The position numbers were made by a program, and so were the translations under genes. Below, piece by piece: positions 1 to 7,015 of a DNA stretch of 33,527 bases. The notes beneath the pieces are model-generated. The model saw only the letters and a program-made list of their open reading frames with translations. It was not told the origin of the DNA and made no database searches. Each line of letters opens with the position of its first letter. Position 1 is the first letter of the stretch. Source of the stretch: a virus. The DNA lies in IMG/VR virus record IMGVR_UViG_3300048550_000514, positions 1 through 33,527 of that record, one strand, 5' to 3'.

Positions 1-195
1 GCAAGTAGCTTCAATCTGAGCTACACCAGTATACAGATTTTCATACAGAGCTTTTTCAACAAGATCTACCATTTTTTCTCCACGAAAGTCCATAGCCATG
101 TCAGAACGAACTTCACGCTTCATGCTTTTCATGCCGGCATTGATTCCAGCGATTTCATCTTCTGTGTAGCGGATCTGATAAACTGTATATTTCAT
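1..195 (-). CDS. Hypothetical phage protein, C-terminus cut by window edge
   Basis: An open frame of 65 codons starts with ATG at 195 and runs off the left edge, so the C-terminus is missing. It begins MKYTVYQIRYTEDEIAGINA and is a soluble, charged protein with no motif I can name. From memory, small proteins opening with MKYTVYQIR occur in marine T4-like phages, but I know no function for them. A purine-rich stretch (AAAGAGAAAGAG) lies upstream and a sigma70-like promoter sits at 227-255. Confidence 0.75.
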   Translation of the reverse strand, partial: MKYTVYQIRYTEDEIAGINAGMKSMKREVRSDMAMDFRGEKMVDLVEKALYENLYTGVAQIEATC

Positions 196-226
196 TTTCG
201 AATCTCTTTCTCTTTGTTACACTACC

Positions 227-255
227 TTTTTAATATAAATAGAGATATCTGTCAA
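227..255 (-). promoter_or_regulatory. Sigma70-like promoter for the leftmost gene
   Basis: On the minus strand TTGACA (250-255) is followed after 17 bp by TAAAAA (227-232), upstream of the ATG at 195. The -35 box is perfect and the -10 box matches four of six positions. The spacer contains the opposite-strand late box at 234-241, so the two divergent promoters overlap physically. Confidence 0.55.
234..241 (+). promoter_or_regulatory. T4-type late promoter box TATAAATA
   Basis: An exact TATAAATA octamer on the plus strand lies 33 bp before the ATG at 275. In T4 this octamer is the whole late promoter, read by the phage sigma factor gp55. It fits late expression of the only plus-strand gene. 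An octamer can occur by chance in AT-rich DNA, but here it is intergenic and correctly placed. Confidence 0.6.
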
Positions 256-274
256 TACCTAAAATGGATTAAAT

Positions 275-910
275 ATGTTTAAAACTATAATGATAAGAAT
301 GAAGTATAATGAGTTGTCTTTGAAGTACGCAGAAGCTGCTGCAAACTCTTGGCAAGGGTTTAATTTAAAGTATTATAATGCTATAACTCCTGAAACTTTG
401 CCCACACAAAGGGGGCTTACTTTTGGAAAAAAAGGTGATAGGGAACTTACAGATACTGAAAAAGCGTGTTTTTATAGTCAATACAATCTTTGGAAAAAAT
501 GTGCCGTAGAAAATATACCAATTTTAATTTTAGAACATGACGCATATTTACGTAATCCCGCCGCCGTTAAATTCAATCCTCACTTAGACGTTCAATTTTT
601 GGGGCAGCATGCAATGGAAGCCGTTATGTTTCATCCTAGATTTGCAAAGCGACTATTAGATTATGTTTCAAAAAATTCTGTAACAGGACCAATGACATTA
701 GTTGATGGAGTGCTAGGGTACTTTAATAGACATGAGCAAAGTAGATATGGAATTCCCCATGCAAGATATATGGGAAAACATGCGCCAGTGCAGTGTTTAA
801 TGGACACTACGTATGGAACCACTGTTCACCACAACTCAGATATATTAAAGAGAGTGGAAAAAGACAAAGATTTATTTAGAATTGTTAAATTAGATGCACC
901 AGAATATTAA
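275..910 (+). CDS. GT25-family-like glycosyltransferase
   Basis: This 211-residue protein resembles family 25 (LPS/procollagen-type) glycosyltransferases. It has an N-terminal sugar-nucleotide-binding half, a conserved segment at about 59-75 (LTDTEKACFYSQYNLWKK) and the acidic motif LILEHDAYL with EHD at 87-89, the GT25 counterpart of DxD. It is a clear paralogue of the protein at 20916-21566, which has EFTSTEKAVWYSHFDLW and VEHDSML in the same places. It is the only plus-strand gene and has its own late promoter. Its stop overlaps the convergent gene at 907 by 4 bp. The acceptor is unknown; host LPS or a virion protein are both possible. Confidence 0.75.
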   Translation: MFKTIMIRMKYNELSLKYAEAAANSWQGFNLKYYNAITPETLPTQRGLTFGKKGDRELTDTEKACFYSQYNLWKKCAVENIPILILEHDAYLRNPAAVKFNPHLDVQFLGQHAMEAVMFHPRFAKRLLDYVSKNSVTGPMTLVDGVLGYFNRHEQSRYGIPHARYMGKHAPVQCLMDTTYGTTVHHNSDILKRVEKDKDLFRIVKLDAPEY

Positions 911-1497
911 CGATAATATCCTATAACCATAAACCTTTTATAATTAGGCATCTTTAAAGATCCTTCAAAAAGTCGGTTAGTTATCTTATTTTTACTTGCC
1001 AATAATTTTTCACTGTCAACGCAGTTTATGTGTTGATCTTTTATAGCAGTATAATTGTTTGATTGAAGTGCATATGTAGGTCCATAGACTGCAGGAATAT
1101 CTTTCATATGCTCACAGCTAGTGTTTATTATTAGATCATAGGATTCATGATCTGAAAATTCTGTGGCATCCATTTCTATGCTACTATAATTCATTGGGAT
1201 ATTGTTGACTTTAAAATAAATGTCTCTATCTCTATGACATTTCGGATCAATGTCTACAAAGTCAATCCAATTCACATTACAATATTCTTGTAAAAGTTCA
1301 TATAGTAAAATACCGTTCCAACTTCCAAGGACAAGAACTTTATTCCAGTTCATGTTGATATTAGCAATCTCTTCCACTAACCACTTCTTACATTTAATTT
1401 GATTTGGTCTGAGACTTTCTATTAAATGACTTGAGCTTATTTTATTTTTTCCCATAAAGAATCCAGCATTAGACACTTTTCCTAATACATCAAACAT
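907..1497 (-). CDS. Class I SAM methyltransferase-like protein
   Basis: This 196-residue protein has a Rossmann-type motif I, VLVLGSWNGILLYELLQ (about 54-70). After it comes IDFVDIDP, where the acidic residue closing strand 2 would bind SAM ribose, and LIINTSCEHM, a motif IV-like strand. This order fits class I methyltransferases, although motif I is atypical (GSWNG rather than GxGxG). The substrate is unknown. The ATG at 1497 is preceded by GGTGAG. It lies 21 bp downstream of the dehydrogenase gene and converges with the glycosyltransferase at 275-910, so a role in glycan modification is an inference from position. Confidence 0.55.
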   Translation of the reverse strand: MFDVLGKVSNAGFFMGKNKISSSHLIESLRPNQIKCKKWLVEEIANINMNWNKVLVLGSWNGILLYELLQEYCNVNWIDFVDIDPKCHRDRDIYFKVNNIPMNYSSIEMDATEFSDHESYDLIINTSCEHMKDIPAVYGPTYALQSNNYTAIKDQHINCVDSEKLLASKNKITNRLFEGSLKMPNYKRFMVIGYYR

Positions 1498-1518
1498 AGC
1501 TCACCAACTTTTTATCTA

Positions 1519-2031
1519 TCATACTTCTATCTTCACTTCTCTTATATTCAAATCAATATTGCTCAAATCATAAATAAAATTCGAAAGTTTTTTTGGGCAC
1601 ATTTTTTCAGCGTCAACCGTTTTTACGCTAGGAGTATCTATCCAACTTGGTTTTATATTTATTATTTTACATTTACTCTTTTGAGAAACTATCTGATCAA
1701 AGGCAGAGTCTAAAGCTTTTTTATGAATTGCATATGGATGTATATATTTTTTAATGCCTTCACTAGACATACTACTTATATTGATTATTTTTTTATTTTC
1801 ATCTTTCCACATTTTGTAAATTGCATAGAGAAGATCTACTTGAGAATACCTATCGTATGCATTATTAATGAACACATCACACTCATCAATTCTTTTGAGG
1901 ATAGGATCAATCTTTCGTATATCGAATCCGTTTGATCTGCTTAATCCAACAACCATATCTGATACAGAAAACCGCTCAAAAAGAGCGGCTCCTAAACCTG
2001 AGGTATGTCCTGTAATTGCTACTCTTCGCAT
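1519..2031 (-). CDS. Short-chain dehydrogenase/reductase (SDR)
   Basis: The protein opens with MRRVAITGHTSGLGAALFER, the SDR TGxxxGxG dinucleotide-binding loop. It also has INNAY near residue 56 in place of the NNAG motif, ISSMSS (the catalytic Ser region) and YAIHKKALD, the YxxxK catalytic pair. At 170 residues it is short for an SDR (usually about 250), and the segment after the active site is compressed, so it is a minimal or trimmed member. It probably reduces or oxidises a sugar or small-molecule carbonyl with NAD(P)H. The ATG at 2031 lies inside the end of the upstream gene (13-bp overlap), which suggests translational coupling. Confidence 0.75.
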   Translation of the reverse strand: MRRVAITGHTSGLGAALFERFSVSDMVVGLSRSNGFDIRKIDPILKRIDECDVFINNAYDRYSQVDLLYAIYKMWKDENKKIINISSMSSEGIKKYIHPYAIHKKALDSAFDQIVSQKSKCKIINIKPSWIDTPSVKTVDAEKMCPKKLSNFIYDLSNIDLNIREVKIEV

Positions 2032-2198
2032 AGACTATCATACCGTTCTTTAAGTGCCATGAGCATATCATACGTTGCTCTAAGTCGGATGCATTCTCCA
2101 CGCCATGTTTCCACCATGCCTTCAGGTCCATCCGTGTTCTCTAGTATATAGTCAGCCCACTTAACACCATTGTCAAACGTAATACCTTCACCAATCAT
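2019..2198 (-). CDS. Small hypothetical protein
   Basis: This 59-residue acidic protein starts MIGEGITFDNGVKWADYILE and is probably helical. I recognise no family. The start is the ATG at 2198, which forms TGATG with the stop of the gene upstream. A TTG at 2204 with a closer GAGAGG would add two residues and cannot be excluded. It overlaps the SDR gene by 13 bp. Confidence 0.6.
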   Translation of the reverse strand: MIGEGITFDNGVKWADYILENTDGPEGMVETWRGECIRLRATYDMLMALKERYDSLCEE

Positions 2199-2344
2199 CA
2201 CCAATTCACCTCTCTAGTTACTATTGAGACATCCATACCAGCCTCTTCGTAGATCATCCACAATTCCGCAGCGTTACCATAATCTTCCTCATGGGCAACC
2301 TCAACACCAGTTTCATTATTAACGATAAAGAACATCTCACGCAT
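2198..2344 (-). CDS. Small hypothetical protein (48 aa)
   Basis: Reading from the ATG at 2344 gives 48 residues, starting MREMFFIVNNETGVEVAHEE and ending IVTREVNW. It is acidic, with no motif I recognise. Both ends are coupled: its ATG overlaps the upstream stop as TAATG, and its TGA overlaps the next start as TGATG. This tight tiling supports a real gene despite the small size. Confidence 0.65.
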   Translation of the reverse strand: MREMFFIVNNETGVEVAHEEDYGNAAELWMIYEEAGMDVSIVTREVNW

Positions 2345-2481
2345 TATAAAGTCTCCAACACTTTTTTGAAATCAGCAATCATACCTTCAGCAGCTTTAAC
2401 AGCTTTTTCATCACCCATTGCTTTGTAACGGACAATGTTTTCTTCACAAGCAGCGATATAGTCTAGAAGTCCTTGTTTCAT
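2344..2481 (-). CDS. Small hypothetical helical protein (45 aa)
   Basis: The protein is MKQGLLDYIAACEENIVRYK followed by an Ala/Lys/Glu-rich helical tail ending KKVLETL. It starts at the ATG at 2481 and ends in TAATG with the next gene. It is the first gene behind the promoter at 2510-2538 and so probably heads the short operon running down to 907. The function is unknown. Confidence 0.65.
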   Translation of the reverse strand: MKQGLLDYIAACEENIVRYKAMGDEKAVKAAEGMIADFKKVLETL

Positions 2482-2509
2482 ATTTCTCTCACTTTCATGT
2501 TATACTATC

Positions 2510-2538
2510 TGTATAATTGATTCGAAAGAAAATGTCAA
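2510..2538 (-). promoter_or_regulatory. Sigma70-like promoter
   Basis: On the minus strand TTGACA (2533-2538) and TATACA (2510-2515) are separated by exactly 17 bp. They lie just downstream of the structural gene that ends at 2540 and upstream of the small-gene operon starting at 2481. Confidence 0.65.
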
Positions 2539-2539
2539 G

Positions 2540-3253
2540 TTATTTTCTACATAAAATTAACTCAAATCCTGCACTAATGCTACTAGTTGCAGAAGCAAGT
2601 GCTTGGACTTCTATATCATTTTTTTGAGGTATTTCTACAGGTATCCTAAAGTTTTTTTCTGAAAAACCACCACGTTTTGACAGGAATGATTTTACATTGA
2701 AAGCTTGACTTGAACCGTTTCTTACTACTACTCGAATAGTATTTTCAACGTCCTTTGAACTGCCAACATCTAACTGAATAAGATAACCTGTATATCTTCT
2801 TGGGATAGTATAGACACACATCAAGGTTTGTCCTTGATCAGGTGAAATGATAGCGGCACTCTTACTATCTACAGTGACGGTTATAGTACCGACATTAGCA
2901 GTTCCTGTATTTGGTGTTACCACGCTTGCCCTGTAAACTCTATAGAACTCTACTGTACTTGCAGAACCACCGACAGTTAGGGTTTCAGATACTTGATCAT
3001 AGTTCGCATCTAACCCCTGTACCTCTACAGTGCTACCATTGTCTGCTGACGTATTAGAACTTGTTACCGTGGCTGTACCTGCAGTTTCGATATAGGTGTA
3101 AAGATTATTACCATCCCAAATAGTTTCATAAGAATTTCCTACGGCACTATTGTAACCAAACTTGTCGATCTTGTGTACATCTACAACTTCACCTGCAGAA
3201 ATATCTACCATCTCAGCTAGGTAAGTATTAGCAAAGTATCTATTAACAGCCAT
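2540..3253 (-). CDS. Virion structural protein (probable)
   Basis: This 237-residue protein is rich in Ser, Thr, Val and Gly and is predicted to be mostly beta. It has a pattern I associate with marine phage particle proteins: VHKIDKFGYN near 27, then an ETIWDGNNLYTY segment, VQGLDANYDQVSETLTVGG, and QTLMCVYTIPRRYTGYLIQL. The family lacks a defined role to my knowledge; a neck, tail or capsid-decoration protein are options. It is the last gene of the late operon behind the box at 5143-5150, which supports virion expression. Its ATG overlaps the stop of the upstream gene as TAATG. It lacks the LxE leader of its three neighbours. Confidence 0.6.
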   Translation of the reverse strand: MAVNRYFANTYLAEMVDISAGEVVDVHKIDKFGYNSAVGNSYETIWDGNNLYTYIETAGTATVTSSNTSADNGSTVEVQGLDANYDQVSETLTVGGSASTVEFYRVYRASVVTPNTGTANVGTITVTVDSKSAAIISPDQGQTLMCVYTIPRRYTGYLIQLDVGSSKDVENTIRVVVRNGSSQAFNVKSFLSKRGGFSEKNFRIPVEIPQKNDIEVQALASATSSISAGFELILCRK

Positions 3254-3651
3254 TAGTAAGTAATAACCTTGTTTGGTGTTTTGAAGTTTTTCTTACGCAT
3301 GATTGTTTTCATCACAACGTCAAACTCATCGTTACGTTGATCATAGGTAACTGCAACAGGAATGTTCAGATCTTTTTGAATGTCTTTCACAACTGCTTCT
3401 GCCCCTGCGATACCCTTCAGAGACTTACCCTGCTTTGCATAGATCTTCTTAATAAACTCAGCAAGCTCTTTCATGGTAATACATGGAGTGTTGCGTTCAT
3501 CACTCATACGATCAGCGAAGTGACGTGTGAAGTTAAAATCAATATCAAACTTCTTAAAGAGTTGATCGACAATCTTCTCAAACTGTTTGATCTGTTTCAT
3601 ACCTACAAGGTCACACTGTGCTTCTTGTAAGTGTTGTTTAAAACTAAGCAT
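3253..3651 (-). CDS. LxE-leader phage protein with DUF4258/RelE-like core
   Basis: This 132-residue protein begins MLSFKQHLQE, nearly identical to the start of the next gene. The peptide resembles T4 capsid-targeting sequences, with a prohead-protease-type site LQE after residue 10. The core reads FTRHFADRMSDERNTPCIT and ends KTIMRKKNFKTPN. The H..DR...R..IT arrangement is reminiscent of DUF4258/RelE-like small RNase or toxin folds, but this is weak by eye. Similar C-termini (MRKKxFKT) are, from memory, common in marine T4-like phages. The ATG overlaps the upstream gene by 8 bp. I infer a virion-packaged protein. Confidence 0.6.
   Translation of the reverse strand: MLSFKQHLQEAQCDLVGMKQIKQFEKIVDQLFKKFDIDFNFTRHFADRMSDERNTPCITMKELAEFIKKIYAKQGKSLKGIAGAEAVVKDIQKDLNIPVAVTYDQRNDEFDVVMKTIMRKKNFKTPNKVITY
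3622..3651 (-). repeat. Leader-peptide repeat, copy 1
   Basis: The first 30 bases of this gene match the first 30 bases of the gene starting at 4165 at 26 positions. Three of the four differences are at third codon positions. Both encode M[LI]SFKQHLQE, and in both the upstream gene's TAG stop lies inside the repeat (ATGNTTAG). Confidence 0.8.
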
Positions 3652-4165
3652 CTTTTCTTTTTACCTGTGGAATAATAGATTTAGAGATTTTAATTTTCTT
3701 TGGTTGTTTACCTGTTAGTTTTCTGTATGCCCAACGTGCAATAGCATCAATGTTTACCAACGTACTGTAACTAATACTTTTTAGTTGAGTATATCTACGT
3801 CCAGTTCTGTTGTTGATATATTTTGAATCCTTACGATATGCGCCACCACCTAACCAGTCTACTAGGTTTTGACCATAATCACTCAAATATTCTAAATCAT
3901 CTTTACTAGCATCACCCGATTCTATTTTTTTAATAATCGCTTTTGCTCTATTGATTACTTCACGATCATCACTTCTAGTCCATAGTTCAGCCGTGGCACC
4001 AACAGCAGCAGGAATGAAAGTGAAGAATGATATCAAAACCATTGCCTCATACGACACTCCTGAAGCCTTTAAAGATGAAACAATATTCCACAACTCCATA
4101 GCAGAGGCAACTACACTTTCTTCTAGTTCTTCACTTTCCTGTAGGTGTTGTTTGAAACTAATCAT
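3644..4165 (-). CDS. LxE-leader phage protein with one membrane segment
   Basis: From the ATG at 4165 this is a 173-residue protein starting MISFKQHLQESEELEESV. I chose this ATG because it aligns with the leader of the next gene and has AAAGGGG upstream; an ATG at 4189 would lengthen the overlap to 32 bp. After the leader comes a strongly hydrophobic segment (about residues 36-56, MVLISFFTFIPAAVGATAEL), then a charged helical region and a very basic C-terminus (KKIKISKSIIPQVKRKD). The leader plus a transmembrane segment suggests a packaged protein that may insert in the host membrane at infection. That is inference; I know no family for it. Confidence 0.6.
   Translation of the reverse strand: MISFKQHLQESEELEESVVASAMELWNIVSSLKASGVSYEAMVLISFFTFIPAAVGATAELWTRSDDREVINRAKAIIKKIESGDASKDDLEYLSDYGQNLVDWLGGGAYRKDSKYINNRTGRRYTQLKSISYSTLVNIDAIARWAYRKLTGKQPKKIKISKSIIPQVKRKDA
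4136..4165 (-). repeat. Leader-peptide repeat, copy 2
   Basis: This is the second copy of the 30-base leader described at 3622-3651. It encodes MISFKQHLQE and includes the TAG stop of the upstream P-loop gene in its first 8 bases. Confidence 0.8.
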
Positions 4166-5111
4166 CCCAAGAAACCCCTTTAGGTACATATGATTTGATT
4201 TTCATGCGAAGAGATTTTTCTAGCTTTGCAACAGATGTTGGCGGTTTACCTTTACGTTTTACATAGAAGTAGTTTGCATCCTTGATGAACATGCCACCCT
4301 TTGTGTCGCCCTTCATACCAATCTTGTCACCTGCACCTTTTGGCTGATTTTTTAGTACTGTGCTGTCAACATCAACTTTGTTGAATGCGAATACAATATC
4401 GCCATCCATATACTTACGTAAATCTGTACCCATGTTCACGATATCGCCCATGGTCTGTGAGGCACCTCTGTGGGTGTTTATAAGAATATTTGTATCAACC
4501 ACACGGTCTCTTGTTTTATTCTGCTGTTTAGCTACTTCGATATCATTAACAACCCAAACGATGTGGATGTTTGATTTGTCGTAACCAATAGAAGAAACTT
4601 GACGTGTAAGCTTTTCTAGTTTCTGTAGATCTTTTAAAGTCACATCAAAAATGATGTTTGGCTTACGTTCAGGGTCTGCGGTCATAATAGAAGTGTACAG
4701 TGCTTTTAATCGTCTGTTGTCTAGCTTTAGATAGTCACCAATGATCTGATGCAGCTTACCAACATTTTCAGATTTTTTTAGATTATCTGCTAGTTTCTCT
4801 AGATCAACACCAAGTTCTTTCTTCACACGTTTTTGGATAGCAGGAGTTGCAGCCGCCAGTGTCTTTAGCGCATCAACATCAAAGGTGAACCCTTCGATAC
4901 CAACTAGTTTGTCCTTGACAAAACCTTTACCTGATCCTGCACCACCAGCCATGATAACAACGTTACCAAACTTAGGATATGCCTTACCACCAAATGTGAT
5001 AAGGGCTTCCATAAGTTCATCAAACTGTTCTTCAATATACTCTTCTCTGATAGGATCAGAAACAGTCTCGCCATAAATGAGTTCGTCTAGAAATGAAGAA
5101 AAGTTTTGCAT
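4158..5111 (-). CDS. P-loop kinase-like (zeta-toxin-like) protein with LxE leader
   Basis: This 317-residue protein has a Walker A motif GGAGSGKG at 56-63, followed by FDVDALK. A middle strand (IIFDVTLK) and IHIVWVVND, with basic residues after it (KTRDR), look like the lid and core of zeta-toxin/AAA-type kinases. The N-terminus MQNFSSFLDELIYGE matches the pattern FxxFLxE of T4 capsid-targeting peptides, with a possible protease cut after LDE. It is the first gene of the late operon, with AAGG before the ATG at 5111 and a TATAAATA box 32 bp upstream. The substrate is unknown; a phosphotransferase acting in or from the virion is my inference. Confidence 0.65.
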   Translation of the reverse strand: MQNFSSFLDELIYGETVSDPIREEYIEEQFDELMEALITFGGKAYPKFGNVVIMAGGAGSGKGFVKDKLVGIEGFTFDVDALKTLAAATPAIQKRVKKELGVDLEKLADNLKKSENVGKLHQIIGDYLKLDNRRLKALYTSIMTADPERKPNIIFDVTLKDLQKLEKLTRQVSSIGYDKSNIHIVWVVNDIEVAKQQNKTRDRVVDTNILINTHRGASQTMGDIVNMGTDLRKYMDGDIVFAFNKVDVDSTVLKNQPKGAGDKIGMKGDTKGGMFIKDANYFYVKRKGKPPTSVAKLEKSLRMKIKSYVPKGVSWDD

Positions 5112-5142
5112 GTCGTTACCTTATAAAAAAACTATTTCCTTT

Positions 5143-5150
5143 ATTTATAA
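5143..5150 (-). promoter_or_regulatory. T4-type late promoter box TATAAATA
   Basis: An exact TATAAATA on the minus strand lies 32 bp upstream of the P-loop gene's ATG at 5111, in a gap with no other gene. It would drive the four genes down to 2540 as a late operon, which fits the structural-type protein and the leader-tagged proteins there. Confidence 0.7.
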
Positions 5151-5153
5151 TAG

Positions 5154-5675
5154 TTATACCCTAGACTGTAGAGTTTCTGAGATGGGAACTTGACGAACAT
5201 ATTCGCCATGAGCCTTACGATTACGCCAAGCTTTTAGAGGATATTTGAGGATTTTGTCAGCATCAATAACCACTAGCCGTGTACATTCTTTGTTAAGTTG
5301 AACATAGTACACCTTATAATCTTTAGCCAACTTAAAAGGAATTTTGCTTGTAAAGGACTTTTCACGTTTCCATTGATGATCTTTACGTTCAATACAATTA
5401 ATCTCACCAAAAGGAAACTTCCTATCCCCACTCCAATTACCATGACGAACTTCGACTTCCCAACAAGCAACAACCTCATTCTCATCATTAAGTGTTAGAA
5501 CATCAATCCCATAGGCATTAGGGTTTTCTATTGTTTTTAAATTCTTTCCTTTGAGCACCCTGTCTGCAAAACTAATAACTGCGTCTTTACCTTTATCGTC
5601 ATATATCATGTGCTCTGCTCTATCAAAAGACTTCAGAGAACCTTTCATACCACGTTGCGCTTCAACACTTGTCAT
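5154..5675 (-). CDS. Hypothetical protein with possible PD-(D/E)XK nuclease core
   Basis: From the ATG at 5675, which has GGAG 6 bp upstream, the protein is 173 residues. A GTG at 5696 would add seven residues but lacks a good ribosome site. Residues 56-78 read YGIDVL...CWEVEVRHGN: an Asp at 58 followed about 15 residues later by E73-x-E75 on a strand. This is the spacing seen in some PD-(D/E)XK nucleases (variant ExE). The rest is basic (HQWKREKSFTSK). The nuclease call is tentative. It sits alone behind its own promoter at 5701-5728. Confidence 0.45.
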   Translation of the reverse strand: MTSVEAQRGMKGSLKSFDRAEHMIYDDKGKDAVISFADRVLKGKNLKTIENPNAYGIDVLTLNDENEVVACWEVEVRHGNWSGDRKFPFGEINCIERKDHQWKREKSFTSKIPFKLAKDYKVYYVQLNKECTRLVVIDADKILKYPLKAWRNRKAHGEYVRQVPISETLQSRV

Positions 5676-5700
5676 AATATACTCCACTAATTTCACAGAC

Positions 5701-5728
5701 AGTTTACACTAATTCAATATAAAGTCAA
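5701..5728 (-). promoter_or_regulatory. Sigma70-like promoter overlapping a stop codon
   Basis: On the minus strand TTGACT (5723-5728) and TAAACT (5701-5706) are 16 bp apart, upstream of the gene at 5675. The TGA inside the -35 box is the stop codon (5725-5727) of the upstream acidic protein. Confidence 0.5.
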
Positions 5729-6294
5729 GAGTTTATATCTATTGCATTACGATCTTCGTCAACTTCAACTAAAGTTATAGGACAATGAATATCAGTATAG
5801 TTATCCATATGCTCAAAGCCAAGTTCTGCTACGCCATCTTCATAGTCTTCAGAATATTTGTCTTGAACTTCTTCAAGCAACTCTTCTTGCTCTTCTTCTG
5901 AAAGATCGTCTCCACCTACAAAGATATCCCAATCTTCCCAACAACCATCCCATGTTGAGTTCATCTCGAAACTGTAGTCAGATAGTTCGTGGAATGTACA
6001 GGCTTCACTAGCATCTGGCATAGCGTGTCCTATCATACCCTCTAGATCTTCTTCACCATAGTCATCTAAGACTTCTGTTAAAGACTTATAGTATTCTGCA
6101 TCACCAACTTGATCGTTTGCCCATTCAATAACTTCTTCTTCAGTCTCAGGAACAAATACATTGAACTCTCCCCATCGCCAACCGATTTCTTTTCTGATCC
6201 ACATATCTGGGGTATCCCCTTCCATCTTCTTACGGAAGGTATCGTACTCAACAACAGATTTTTTATGTGTCGGTTCAAGTCTATACGTTTTCAT
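5725..6294 (-). CDS. Acidic hypothetical protein
   Basis: This is a 189-residue protein from the ATG at 6294, chosen because GAGGAAAG lies at good spacing; a GTG two codons upstream is too close to that site. It is very rich in Asp and Glu, for example GGDDLSEEEQEELLEEVQ, with scattered Trp (MWIRKEIGWRWGEF). I recognise no family. Highly acidic phage proteins are often DNA mimics or inhibitors of host DNA-binding proteins, but nothing here proves that. It overlaps the next acidic gene by 14 bp. Confidence 0.6.
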   Translation of the reverse strand: MKTYRLEPTHKKSVVEYDTFRKKMEGDTPDMWIRKEIGWRWGEFNVFVPETEEEVIEWANDQVGDAEYYKSLTEVLDDYGEEDLEGMIGHAMPDASEACTFHELSDYSFEMNSTWDGCWEDWDIFVGGDDLSEEEQEELLEEVQDKYSEDYEDGVAELGFEHMDNYTDIHCPITLVEVDEDRNAIDINS

Positions 6295-6661
6295 TTTCAC
6301 TTTCCTCTACTATAATATTATCAATATAAACCTTTGTTTCCACATACTCCCAACCATTATCTTCTAGGGATTCACGTAGATCAAAATATTCTTCTTCGTT
6401 GAAGTCTAGATCGGGTGCATCAAAAACGTCACCTTGCAGCATTTCAAACTGTTCAAACTCTTCATCGCCAGTATCTGTAATACTCCAATCATCAAAATCT
6501 TCACTATTAAAGTCTTCATCAAACTTAAAATCATCAGGAACTTCTACTTCAACAGTGCCCCATTTAACATTGTATTCTAAAGAAATCTTAATATCACCCT
6601 TTTCAAGAATAGCAGTTTCCCAAAATCTCCAGCGTTCTGCTGCGGATACATAATATTTCAT
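6281..6661 (-). CDS. Acidic hypothetical protein
   Basis: This 126-residue protein starts MKYYVSAAERWRFWE and is strongly acidic in the middle (DEDFNSEDFDDWS, DEEFEQFE). It ends IIVEESENENV. No family is recognised. It overlaps the following, also acidic, gene and the two probably form one unit with the coiled-coil protein just upstream. Confidence 0.6.
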   Translation of the reverse strand: MKYYVSAAERWRFWETAILEKGDIKISLEYNVKWGTVEVEVPDDFKFDEDFNSEDFDDWSITDTGDEEFEQFEMLQGDVFDAPDLDFNEEEYFDLRESLEDNGWEYVETKVYIDNIIVEESENENV

Positions 6662-6664
6662 AAA

Positions 6665-6943
6665 TCACTCCGTTATAAGTTCACTCGCTGCTGATGGATT
6701 TTCAACAATATACTCTAATATGTTATCAACTCTTTGATTCACTGTGTCAATTCTTCTATCGTGCTGCTGATCTACTGTCTCAGACCTTGCTGCAAAGGCT
6801 GAGTGTGTTGCGGCAAGATCAATGAATGATTGTTCTTGCATTACTATCTGAACTTCAAGTTCATGAATCTGTTTCTCTTGTTGCTCTACCTTAGTGCTCA
6901 AAAGCCAAAATGATATTGCGGCAAAAATACTTGCAGGGTCCAT
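6665..6943 (-). CDS. Small coiled-coil protein with N-terminal hydrophobic segment
   Basis: The ATG at 6943 has a strong AAAGGAG 7 bp upstream and gives 92 residues; the longer frame from 6997 lacks a site. The sequence MDPASIFAAISFWLLSTKVE contains a short hydrophobic stretch (5-15) that could be a membrane anchor. A long Gln/Glu-rich helix (EQQEKQIHELEVQIVMQEQ) and a second helical stretch (RRIDTVNQRVDNILEYI) follow and look like coiled coil. It resembles spanin-like or membrane-tethered helical proteins only in general form. Confidence 0.6.
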   Translation of the reverse strand: MDPASIFAAISFWLLSTKVEQQEKQIHELEVQIVMQEQSFIDLAATHSAFAARSETVDQQHDRRIDTVNQRVDNILEYIVENPSAASELITE

Positions 6944-7015
6944 AAGATATCTCCTTTTAAGTATATAGGTGTGGGCAGGATTTGGGAATACCTGCATCTA
7001 CCAAGAGAGGAAAAC

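Noticed and set aside
6944-6997. N-terminal extension of the coiled-coil protein from the ATG at 6997
   Set aside because: The extension has no ribosome site, whereas the ATG at 6943 has a strong AAAGGAG.
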